Positions 1 through 12,100 of a stretch of 36,570 bases of DNA are shown in pieces. Made by a program: the position numbers and the translations under genes. A model generated the notes under the pieces. That model was not told where the DNA came from, did not search any database, and was given only the letters and a program-made list of their open reading frames with translations. The DNA lies in NCBI GenBank assembly GCA_016214285.1, contig JACROV010000052.1, forward strand, positions 1-36,570. Direction: 5' to 3'. Numbering within the stretch: position 1 is the first letter of the stretch; every line of letters begins with the position of its first letter. This DNA is from Candidatus Omnitrophota bacterium. GTDB taxonomy: Bacteria > Omnitrophota > Gorgyraeia > Zapsychrales > Zapsychraceae.

Positions 1-2
1 AA

Positions 3-141
3 AAACGTCTTGGCCCACAGCCAATAATTAAACAAGGGATCTGTCGCGGCGCGGCTGCGGGCGCTTAAGTAAGCCCAAATATCAACCAGGTTCAACCGAA
101 TCTTACCGTCGAAGCCGGGCACTGGAACAATTCCGGCAACC
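3..141 (-). repeat. R domain tail, separated from its core by cassette 1
   Basis: Giant-frame translation gives VAGIVPVPGFDGKIRLNLVD then IWAYLSARSRAATDPLF and WLWAKTF. It aligns with the tail of copy E (LVPSLPKVSG..., DLRGFLSGRASAASDPF, EEWAKTL). In copy E the tail directly follows LTNAPN. Here the pair-1 cassette lies between LTNAP (copy A) and the tail, so the cassette again interrupts an R domain without closing the frame. Confidence 0.55.
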
Positions 142-3100
142 TTGACAATCCTGAAAGGCGCGACTATACTTGAAACGGATATGAAAGGATTCTTTACCAA
201 TCCAAGGCGTGAATTAATCGGCAAAAGTTTTGTGAATAACATTGTGCCGATTTTGTTGGTTGCAACTCTTGCCACTGATTTCTTCCTGAAAGCAACTTTA
301 GATATCAAGATTATTTCCTGGGCATTAATTATAATTTTATATATGCTCGGTGTTATGATATTTCCGAAGGAAGGAGAAAAATAAAATGTTTTTAGCAGGT
401 TTATTGGCGGTAGCCACCATCGCCGTGGTAATCGGCGTATGGTTCGGGATCGATCAATACCGCGTCCGGCATCACCACTGATCAAATCACCTCTTGATCT
501 TCCGCTCGGCGCGTTGGTCAGACGGGCCAGACCTTTCTGAATGCCGCTCTGCGCCAGGACGCCCAAAGAAGCAACATAATTGACACGACCATTCGGATAT
601 GATAACCTTGCCGATAGAATGATATCAAGATTCTGGACAAACAAACGACTGGAAGCATTAAGCCGAACATCTCTAACATTATTCCAGGGATTTCTCATAG
701 CAGGAGCTTTGGGAGGGGTGTTCGGCAAAATCGAATCCGCAGGGATTAAAATCTTATTTGTAATTATAACGACAGGCTTCCTTACTTTGGGCATCCTGTT
801 TGCCGATAAACTGAATAAGGAGGATTGAAATGTTCGCGCTGATAACTGCCTTGGTAATCCTGATAATTGTTTCGTCCTGGATCGCCATCGAGCAATACCG
901 GATAAAACATCACCATTAATATTTCCACCGGATGTGGAGACAGGGCCCGCCATCATCACAGGGCTTGACCCGCGCTGTCCTGTAACGTCCTCTTCCTTGT
1001 TGACCTCTCCCACTGCGCTGACTTGCGCCAGGACGCCAAACGAACCAAGCCAATCCAAAGTTAAGCCTGCCAACATCACCGGGCTGGAGGCCGGATCGGC
1101 TGAATTCGGCGCGTTGGTCAAGCGGGCCAGAGCTTCGGAGATGCCCTTTTGCCTCAGAACTCCCAATCGATTGGCCAGGACATAAACAATACCAGCCGCC
1201 ACGACAAACGCGCCAGCCACCGCGACGAACGCCCCGGCAACCGCGTACGCCCCGGCGCCAATGGCCGCCCCCGCGAAGGTCCGCGGGTTATTGCCGGTTC
1301 TCTCAAGCCCTCTATGTATGATATTTTCTTGATTTCTTGATAAAGGCGCAGTATTATCTTCTACAGAAAGGAGGTGGAAAAGAATATGTTTATCCGCATT
1401 GTCGTTCATCCGAACATCTGTCATGGCAAACCCACGATCCGGGGCACGCGAATCATGCTCTGGCAAATCCTTGACCTGCTTGGAGATGGCCTCACCTTCA
1501 ATGAAATTATTGCCGATTATTTTCCTCATCTCACCAAAGAAGATATTAAGGCGTGCGTTGACTACGCGAACTGCCTGGTGAAAAACGAAGAGGTTCATCT
1601 TGCCAAAGAGACCAAATAAAGTCGAGTTTATCGCTGATGAATGCGTGGGTTTGCCCACCATAAAATTGTTGCGCCAATTAGGATATGAGGAATTATGAGA
1701 ATTACTTATGACCCCCAAGTCGACGCCCTGTACATCCGTTTCGAAGAAGGAACGGTCACCACCAAACATCTCGCCGAGGGCATTGCCGCCGACTACGACG
1801 CCCAGGGACGGCTGGCCGGCATCGAAATTCTCGATGCCCTCAAGCGCTTCGGCGACCCCTCGACTCTCAAAAAGGTCACCCTGGAGGAAATCGGCCTCGC
1901 CGCCTGAAGCATCATCATTGATCGCCTCTGCTCCGTCCATCGTCCTTCGTCCTTCGTTCTTCACGGCCTCAAAATTCGGCGCGTTGGTCAGACGAGCCAG
2001 ACCTTTCTGAATACCGCTCTGCGCCAAGATACCCAATTGGGCCTTTTGTACGTAACGCTTGACACTCTCGGAAGAAAAAATTATACTTACTTTGTCTACA
2101 AAGAATTCGACTGGAGGATAAATGAAGACAGCAAATTTAGACAATGATTCATTTGTCAGAGAAAATCTGGAACGGCTGGTAAAGAAATATCCGCGCCGGA
2201 GGATCGTCATTTGTAACGGCGAAATCTTCACCGGCGATGACGCTGTTAAGAAAGCGAGGGCGAAATATCCCGGCTCCGTCCCTCTAAGCCTTCCCATTCC
2301 CGCTCCTGAAGAATTCACCCACCTGTTATGAAGAAGATCACCTTCCCTTACAAAATCTACAAAAAAGAATCTTATCCTATTATCAAAATCCTCATGGAAG
2401 GACCCGACGGTCCCCTGGAGACGGAGGCCTATATCGACACCGGGGCCAGTATCTCTATTTTTCAAACGGCCATTGCCTCGGACCTGGGGATAGATTATTC
2501 CGAAGGAAAAGTCAGTTATACCATGGTTGGTGACGGTGGCTTTATTCCAGTTTATATCCATACCATTCCCATACGCATTGGCCACATAAAGTTTCCAGCC
2601 CGCATCGGCTTCTCCCCGTCCCTGGGAGCGGATTTCAATCTTCTGGGCCAAAAGGATATTTTCGACCGTTTCGTCGTCAGCTTTAACAGACGAAGAGGCG
2701 TCGTTTCCTTCCAGCCTCATTAATCCGACGGAACTACGCCGTCTCGCATTTCTCCACGCATACCGCTTGGCCGTCACATAAACAATCCCCGCCGCGGCGG
2801 TCGCGTTTAATTCCTCATCGAAAGATTCAGTCGTAACCGGGCTGGAATTTCTTTTAAGTTCTCTGTAAATATTTTGAATCTCTCGCGGGATCTCCACATA
2901 TTCGATAAAGCCTCTGCCTTGCGGGCCGTAGACGTCCGGTTGCAGACGGTAAACCTCGCCCAAAGCCATATCCAGATGGTAAACGAATTCCTGCTCATCC
3001 ATGCGGCGTACATTCGGGACATACGGCGCGAAGCTAATGACCTTGAGACTCGACCACTGTTGATGGGCGGACTCTCTGATGATTTTGTTAAAGGTCGCGA

Positions 3101-6100
3101 CGGCTCTCTTCTGAATAACGGGATGCTGGAAGATCAAAATGCTTTGAGGAAGGTAGGTATTCTCCAGAATTCTTAAGGCATTACGGATATTATCTTCGGA
3201 ATTGGTGGAGGTCGTATCAAGAGGCAGGATGTCTTCTTCGTTTACACCGTTGGCAAGCAGGATCTCTTTGAATATCTCGGCCTCGGATTTTCCTTCCAAG
3301 TTTTCTTTCCTGTGCCCGCGCTTCACAAGATTATCGATCAGCCGCGCCGTCCCCGGCCCTATACCGCCGGCGATCAAAATCTTCTTAACCAAGCCCTGCT
3401 TATAAACCTTCGCCGCGGCCTCCGGCACCTCAACACGGCTGTTGCCCAGGGTCAACAAAAGATCAACCTTTTCGATGCCATACGCTTCTTGCAACGCCAC
3501 TTTATTCAGAACAGACAGATCTCTCTGCGCGAGGAAGGTAATCAACATTTGAAGTTTATCTTCATTCCAACGGGTAACCGGGCTGGAAGTTGGATTATAA
3601 GAACTATCATAAAGAATTGGTTCAACTGGCTTTGGACGTTCATCTCTAATTACTGTCCTATAACCAGAATTAAATCCTGAAACTAATTTTATTGAATTTA
3701 ACCCGCCACTTAAACTTTGTCCCTCGATTATACCGCCGTGTGATAAACTGACGTTAACATCCCCAGTCACTTCAACATCGACGTTTTTACCCTGATACCC
3801 GCCCCAAATAATCTCACCTCTACCCTTCCTGTCAGATGAAAGCTTGGCATTCTTTAGCACACCTTGATTTCTAATAGTCATCTTTGCATTTCCAACAATA
3901 GTATCCGCAATGCCTCCAAAATTATTAAATAGGGTTATGCCCTTGACTACCACTTCCAGCATACGATGGGCACGAAATCCTGTTGCACTGTTCATCAAAG
4001 GCATAACCCTATTATTAAATTCTGCGTCAACATTTACATCTCTCATAACCGCAGCGACTATGCGACCTGCTAACCGATCCTTAGGCCCAAGGCAAACATC
4101 TTTTTTATCAGCAATGATTAGGGCGCCTCCCCTATTTCCTAAATCCCAAACGTTTATGTCGACAGTTCGCCCATTCTTCGCATAGATTTCGACGCCTGGA
4201 TAAACAAATGTCCCCTTTCCGATCCTGATCGCAATATCATCTTTCTCGTCCTTTGACGTAAAAACCTTTCCTGCCCGACTAATATAAACTGTACTCTTTT
4301 GTAAGATCGTATTTAAATCTCTAGCCTCTTGTATTGTGTCAACCGAGAATACCTTTGGTATATCCTGAGTCTTTTTAACCGCGTATTCATCTTTTAACTG
4401 CGGGACATTTAATAAACCCGACGCACCCAATCCCCCCGGCACACATTCTACTTTAACAGCCTTCTCCTCGACACTCACTTTAACAATATCCGACGTAATA
4501 AGTTTTTTCCGGATATGATTCTTAACTTCTTCATCGACAGTCACGCCATCATAAATATAAACACGCTGCCCCTGCCAGAGCTCCAGGTCAACTGCTACAT
4601 GGATGCCCTTGTTGTGCTCAGAGACCAGAAAAACCCCGTCAAGCTTAACGCCATCGGCTACCGTGATAGGATGGACCGGGCCTTCTTTAACACCTTTATG
4701 CTGTGCAAGCCCGTTACGAAATTCCGCACCCTTTCCAATAACAACACCGCGCCCTTTTCCTTCTTCATCTTTTTGTCTCCACCCGCCAACAAGTTCATCT
4801 TGGCCGCCAATTAAACTTGCATTTATGATCTGGGCTTCGGAGGATACTATTGATTTAAAAATCTTTGATTGCTGATCAACAGCAACATCTGACCCAACAG
4901 CGCTCATCCTTGCTTCACTATTCCCCATAATTCTTGTCCGGTCACCAACTCCTCCATCATCCATTTCAATCAAAACAGAACCTTCAATTTCCACACCATC
5001 GCCTATCCGTGGAACATTCATTATTTCCCCGCCTTTAATAATCTTAACATTTTTCCCAATAACCATTTCCTCTACAATCAACGTATCACCCAGCCACTCA
5101 ACACGAGCTTGTCCCTGACTCCTTCTTAAAGAAATAAAAGCATCTTCCATTACCAAACCTTCATCGATACTAAGAACCAATTTCTCCTGGTTTTCTCCCT
5201 GAAATCTTATCTGACTTCTATTGCCTTTTACGGTCACTGAACCGCCTAGTTCAATATGCCCATCACCAATAATAAATACATGTGAACTTAGGTCGGGACT
5301 AACAGTCTTTCCATCATTCACAACCAGATTGCTTTTATCAGGGCCACCTGAAGCAAGAAATCCTGAATGGGTAGATCCCTCTAAGCCACTCTTATGCTCA
5401 AGCAATCGAATCAATTCCCTATACACATATTCCCTTAATTCTTCGTCTTCTAAAATATCGGATACTGCGATAAACTGATTGTTCGTTTCAATTGATCGTT
5501 CCCGTATATTCGGGCGCAAACGCGAAGCAATATCTAAAACAGCTTTTAATCCAATTTCCCGCAATGCGACAACAAGAGGATCTAATGTTAAACGCCTGTT
5601 AACATCCCCAAGAAAATTCTTATTATTTGCATTCCCCAAAATAAAACTTTTTGCCAAATAATCATTAACAGAGACTACACCGTCATAATTAACGGAAAAA
5701 CTGGTAGTATTATTTTCTCTCCCCACATAAATTACATCTTCTTTGAGTCTTTTCTGATAGACCTTATCAAACTGTTTGTTGGCTAATTCTGTGTTTAGCA
5801 TGTCTTTTAGAAGTTTCATTTCAGAATAACGAACAATGAATGTGTATCCCGATGGCAGAATAATAGGCTTGGTTGGGAAAGGTCCATCTTGAGGGACTCC
5901 CTGAATCTTTCCATCCAAGGATTTGATTATTTCTGAAATCGGGTCTTTATCTTTTAATATGCCTTTAAGTGCTAAAGAAATCGCCGCATATCCCGTATCC
6001 CAATATTTTTCGAATGCATTAATAATATTGATAATGTTCTTTTGTGGTACACGTCGTGCATGAAACTCGTCAACGCTTACCTCAAAAGCTATATTTAAGG

Positions 6101-9100
6101 GTTGCTTTCCTGCTTGTATCCTTTCCCTAAGAGCCTCTACTAATTGATTAAGAATTTCTTCCGTACGAGATGCGTCTACTGCAAAATAACCGCTGGTAAA
6201 TATCTTGACATTCGGCACTTCCGCTTCGCGTATAATCCTTAATACAGTGGCCATCTCGGTCAGGGGTTCCCCACCCGATAGCAAAAGACGAAAGACCTGA
6301 TTGTCTTTAATAAAAGAAAGAATTCTCTCTATAGCTTTAGACCCTAATGAAATTTTTTGTTTTTTATTTTTAACTGAACGCATAAAACAAAATGCGCATC
6401 CCACGGAACAATAATTCGTAAGAGCTATGCATATAGGATCGTACTGCTTAATCCTATGCGGGACATTAAGCGGGATCCAGGAAGTAAACACGTCGTCGGC
6501 TTCCGGCATAACTTCTTCAAATAGTTGCCCATCATGCCTAACCCAAACCTGACTGTTCTCTTTGACCAAAATAGGTTTATATTCTTCTTTCACCTTTTTA
6601 TTTAAGAGCGCGAATCCTCGTTGAGGCAATCCCGTTGAAAGAGTTTGCTGCATCGGGATCATGGCTGTTTGTCCCCGTTGCAACCTTTTCATTGCATTGA
6701 CATAATCATTGAACCTCATATGTGAAAATGGATAATTAAACAAATTATTTCGCTGTGATTCACCAAGATCCCATCTGCCGGCATCGATCACAAGTGGTAT
6801 TCCTGTCTTCAAAGACGGGCGTTCACCAAAATCTAAATTAACAATATTCCAATTCCTTCTAATATTATCCGGAGCAAACTTTTCAAACAAGTCGACAACG
6901 ATCTCTCGATATTGGGACGCTGTTGTTTCAACGGTGATTGTTGCCAAGATATCACGCCCTATCCCTCTTTGAATTCTTGCGGCAAGGTCTGCAACCATAA
7001 ACTCGCGTGTGCCCGCTTGAAACATTTCTTTTACTAATGGGACTCGCAAAACCTCGCGGCTATCCCCGCCATCAACAACAGCGACAATCAAAAAATGCTG
7101 ATGTTCAGAGTTTCTGAAAGCTGTTAAATGATTGGCTTTTGCCCAAAATTCATCCCACGCTTCGCTTAATGGTTCAGATTTATATCTTCCCGATGTAAAA
7201 ATATCTTTTAAATATAATTCATCACCGCCATTCAACATGCTTGGAACGATTCTATCTTTTCGTCTTACAATAAAATGTCCTATAGCCAGAAAATCTAATC
7301 CTTCGCCGTAAAAATACGTATTCAGCGCATCTTCTGGTGTCTCAACAATCGGGCCCCGTTTATTGAAGGATGTATTAAGCGCCCCTGGAACACCTGTACG
7401 TTTTCCCAGTTCGCCGAGCAGTGACCAATAAAGAGGATTTGCTTCACGAGAAACTGTTTGGGGTCGAGTCGTTCCATCTGCTGGATGAGCGCCGGCCCTG
7501 ATCACATCTTTTTTATCTTCTGCCACAGGGAAGGCTATCGTCATAAAAGGAGAAATATTTACGCCGTCTAAAAATTCTGCCGCTCGTTCTTCTTGAATAG
7601 ATAAGGCCGATGGACGCCAGGGTTCTCGATTCTTGATCCGGTTAACTTTGATGTTCCCTTCCGGATCGTTTAACCTGTTTAAAATACTCCTATTCCCCAG
7701 GGCTCGTGGGCCTAATTCTGCTCCTCCCTGGAACCAGGCAACTGTTTTATCATTCACTATCGCATCCGCGACTTCTTTAACCAATTGCTCATCACTTTCA
7801 ATATGCTGATAATCAATACCTTTAACTAAACCGAAACGATCCAATACACTTTGAATTTCTTCATCAGAATATGTTTTCCCGAAAGATATTTTTCTAACTT
7901 CATTTTGAATATGCAAGCCATACTCTTCGTCTGCGACCGAAAGTGCGGCTCCAATAACTGTTCCATCATCAGCCGGATAGGCTGGTACGAAAAATTTATC
8001 TGCTTCGACGGTGCCGCTCTTAATGAGTTTGCCGTTGGCAGAAATGTTAAGCGCAAGGCCTCCCCCCATCACAACGTATTTCACGCCCCGTGTTTCGGGA
8101 TTTTCATTGAGATAATACGAAACCATATCGTTAATAACTTGTTCTACCCGTTCTTGCATTGCAAATGCCAAATGCGCCCTCTTTCGATCTTCCGGTGTCA
8201 AATCACGCCCAGTTTTCCCCTCAGGCATTGGCAGGACGATCTCACCTAACCTTTGCAAAAAGTTTTCTGAGAAGCCGATCCCGGGAAGAGTTTTTATTTT
8301 TGTTAATTCAAATTTCCCCTGATTCATTTCAATTTGTCCGGTTTCCCGATTAAACCATATTAATTCTTGCATCATTTGTCTTAATCGAGATACTGCGTTC
8401 TCTTCGTCCGCATTTCTTGGCACCCCATAAGTGGCATACCCCATAACTTTTCCTTCATCATTTCTTCGATATCCCAAGTAAACCGTAATGATGTGATAAA
8501 AATGTCCTAAAGAATGCGTGAACGGGGTGGTGCGGGCGACCTTCTTTAATTTTCCATCCTTGGCCAGCCAAATCGTTGTTGATTCATCTTCTCCCTGGCC
8601 ATCAATCGATGCGACCAAAGTCGGTTCTGTGAATCCACTGGCATAGTATGCTGCTGCCGCATGCGCTTTGTGGTGTTTAACAAAAGTGACAGACGGGATA
8701 TATCCCGTACCGTAACTAAGCGCGGTATCTTCCAAAAACGATTGGAATTGATCTGTGTTATATCGATTATAGGATTCCTTAAAAGGAAGGCCGTGTTTCT
8801 GTCGATAATGATAATGCGGCTCTCTGCTGTTAGGCGTCTGCCGGTAAAAGTTATAATCATAAGGGATGGCGATATGATCAATGTCTTCCCAAGTAATCCC
8901 GTAAGCATCTAACAAATAACGCGTTGCTTCTTTAGGAAAGTACGCTACTGTGTGTTTATCTGAATTCAAACGCTCTTCTTCAATGGCCCCAAGAAGAACG
9001 CCGTCTTTGATCAAAGCCGCGCCTGAATCATGGCCTGGGCGCGAGACACCAAGCACATACACTGGTTTATTTCGTTGCCTTATCTCATCACGATAGTCCC

Positions 9101-12100
9101 GGTGATAGATCTTTACAGCTACCTCGCTACAAGTGGCGCAATGTTTAACATAGAATCTATCCTTTAATCCGTGACGTTCATTTATTTCCTGTTCCTTAGG
9201 ATGCACTTTGACTGCTTCTGTCTTACTGACTATTGTTAATTCCCCATTTCGCCAATCAGCTCTTTCAATGCCGCTCACTTCGGATAATTTATGAAGAAGT
9301 CCGGTTATGTCTGCCGCCGGATCGAAGATTTTCAACGCGATATCAAGGCCTTTCCCTTCAAATTCAAACATATTCGCGGCAGAATTCACATCCAATGTTT
9401 CATCCATCGGCTTATCGTCACCTTTTATCGGTGAAGAGGCATCGACAATTAAGTCAACCCCTTTGCTTTTCACAATAATCTTGTTTTTATTCAAACTGAC
9501 ACGAACATGTGTCACCTGAACAACCGGCTGGCGGCCTTCCGGCATTCTGAGCCTCATGGATTCAAACCGTTCGAATAGCGCGCGCAATTGCTCGGGCGTG
9601 GCCTCTTTGATATAAGCAACGCTGATGTGATTGATATCCTGAACGAATGCCTTTTCATCCTGTCCAAGACGACGTTCATTCATTCGGCGCTGGGCAGCTT
9701 GTTTGATACGCATAACCGGCGGTGCATAGGTCCTGAGCTCAAGCACCACGCCGAAGTTATCCATCAAATGAGGCCCGGCGATCTCATATTCAAACTTCGT
9801 CATTCCTCTTGTATCCTCACGAAGTTCAGAAATTATGTCATCGACAGTGATGGAAACACGCGGCCCCACTGAATTCGTTGCCAATGTCGTGTGGATCTGC
9901 CCGAGCGGCATATACTCGGCCTTGGTCCGCCCGGCATCATCGAGCACTTCGCTGATAACAGCTTGAACTTTAGCCGCAACAACTTTGGCAGATATGGATT
10001 GATCAAACGGGATGTTAATGAATATCGACTCTTCCACAGGTTTGGCATTGATCTTTTTGAAGACTTCGATAACGACTTGGTCGGTTTCCAGAATAAGCGC
10101 CGTCTTGGCGTCTTTGGCCCTGAAGTTTTCATCCAGCTTCTTTTGATAAGCTACAGCCTCGAGATTCTCCAGCGGGCTGGAGGACAGACCGCCGGCTGAA
10201 TTCGACCGACGTCGGTCGAATTGGCCATCCGCTTCTATCCAGGAGAATTCCCGCAGCGGCCGGTTGACAATTCCCGCGCTCACTGATATAGTGGCTGTCA
10301 AAAGGAAAATGAAATGGTCAAGATCGAAATCAATTACCAGCAAATCCTTAAAGCCGTTAAAAATCTTCCCTTGAAAGAGCGCGCCCGGCTGGCCAGAGAA
10401 ATTCAAAAAGACACCATCCAGGAACAATGGCGTCAGATACGATCCGAAATTATGTCTACCCCCAAGGCCAAAATCTCCCGCGACGAGGTAAAAAGAATTA
10501 TCGACGGGACGCGGGAAGAAATATATGCCAAAAGCCGCGGCCGTCGTTGATACCAACGTATTGATCAGCGCCCTTTTACGCGGCACATCCGCCCTCGCTG
10601 TCATCGATCTTATCGCAGACAAAACCATCACCCCGGTCATCTCCGAAGATCTCTTCAGGGAATTTTCCAAAACGATTGTCAAGCCAAAATTTCTTAACGC
10701 ATTCGACCCTTTAAAATTAACCTTTCTCCACCGTTTGATTAAAGAACGGGCGGCATTTGTAAAATCAAAGGCTTCCATCCTTGCCTGCCGGGACGCTAAA
10801 GACAATCTCCTGCTTGAATGTGCCGTTGATGGTTCGGCGGATTTTATTATCACCGGCGACAAGGATCTGCTTGTGCTGAACCCTTTTCGCGGCATCGAGA
10901 TCCTGACGCCTCGCGAATTCGTCAAACGGATCAAAGAATAAATCCGGGCAATCTCTTCCCCAACAAAGACCTCTGGCCTTCGGGAGGAAGCGGCCGCTCT
11001 TTCTGGTGTCTGGTCACTGTTGACTGGTGACCGGACTTGAGACAGACTCGTCCTTAAATCCGAAATTCGAATTTGGTCATTTGAATTTGTCTCGTATTTT
11101 CCGCCTGAGGCGGATCCGCCTTTGGCGGACGTGCTTCGCGCTTCGTGCTTCTCGGTCCTTCCAGACAGACTCCAATCGTCGGACGCACCTCTGGAACCTG
11201 ACGTTGTCAAAATTAATTTTCCAACAGGAATTGTGCCGGCGGCAGGCGGGTCGCGGAAGCTTAACTTGTGGCCGCGTCTGTTTTCAGCCAGCAGATAAGC
11301 CCCCCTGTATCCGCGCTGACGTGTTTTGTTGATATGTAATATTCCCGGGACCGGGATTGTCGGTATGTCAATATTGAAAATATTGATATTACTATTGAAG
11401 CCGGAAGTCTGTTCATTCGCTGTCTGCGGTAAAGCCGCTGGATCCTGGGGAACGGCCGCGGGGCTGACCGGTATCGTTTGTGTTGTCTTAGCCGTAAAGC
11501 TGAACTTCTTACCGTTGATTATCATCGAAGCGGCGATATCAGCATCAGCCTTGAGGTCTTTGGCCGAAACAACCACTCGCGTACTCTGCTCATGCTGCTT
11601 GAGCCACTTCGCCCAAACTTCATCGTTACGATCAATGATTGGCGAAGAGGATGTCTGGATGACCGCGCCGACCGGGGAACTCGTCGTTCGTGTAATGTTT
11701 TCCTGATCAGTGGACCCTGTACCCTGCGACCGAAGGAAGTCCCCGTCAGGGGAGACCCTGTACCCTTCCTCCATCGCTTCCTTGAGGCTTAAGACGATCC
11801 TCTTGATCCTCAAGAGCGTCTTCGCCCATTCCTCGAAGCGCTCAAACCACACGGACATCTTGAAGGCTTTGATGGAAACGTTGATCTTGAAAGGATCCGA
11901 CGCGGCGGACGCGCGGCCGCTCAAGAAGCCCCGCAGATCGATCAAGGCACGCTTGATCTGGATAATAATACCGGAGACTTTCGGGAGGGAAGGAACAAGC
12001 GTCACGCTCCAGCCGTTGGGAGCGTTAGTCAGACGTTCCAAAGCTTCTTTATTACCAATTTGCGCCAAAACGCCTAACTGCTTGGCCACGACATAAACGA

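Noticed and set aside
479-500. Possible terminator hairpin after cassette 1 (GATCAA ... TTGATC)
   Set aside because: Only a 6-bp AT-rich stem and no T-run follows.
934-1340. Plus-strand ORFs in the spacer between cassettes 2 and 3
   Set aside because: Pro/Thr/Ser- and Arg-rich antisense of the SSP and R repeats; no promoter, ribosome site or recognisable protein.
9100-9150. Zinc ribbon at the CxxC in HCATCSEVA
   Set aside because: No second Cys or His pair lies within reach.
10290-10360. A signal-peptide-like start for a separate gene on the minus strand (hydrophobic HFIFLLTATISVSAG)
   Set aside because: It is the antisense of the vapB-type promoter and start; there is no suitable start codon with a ribosome site, and the frame continues upstream without a stop.
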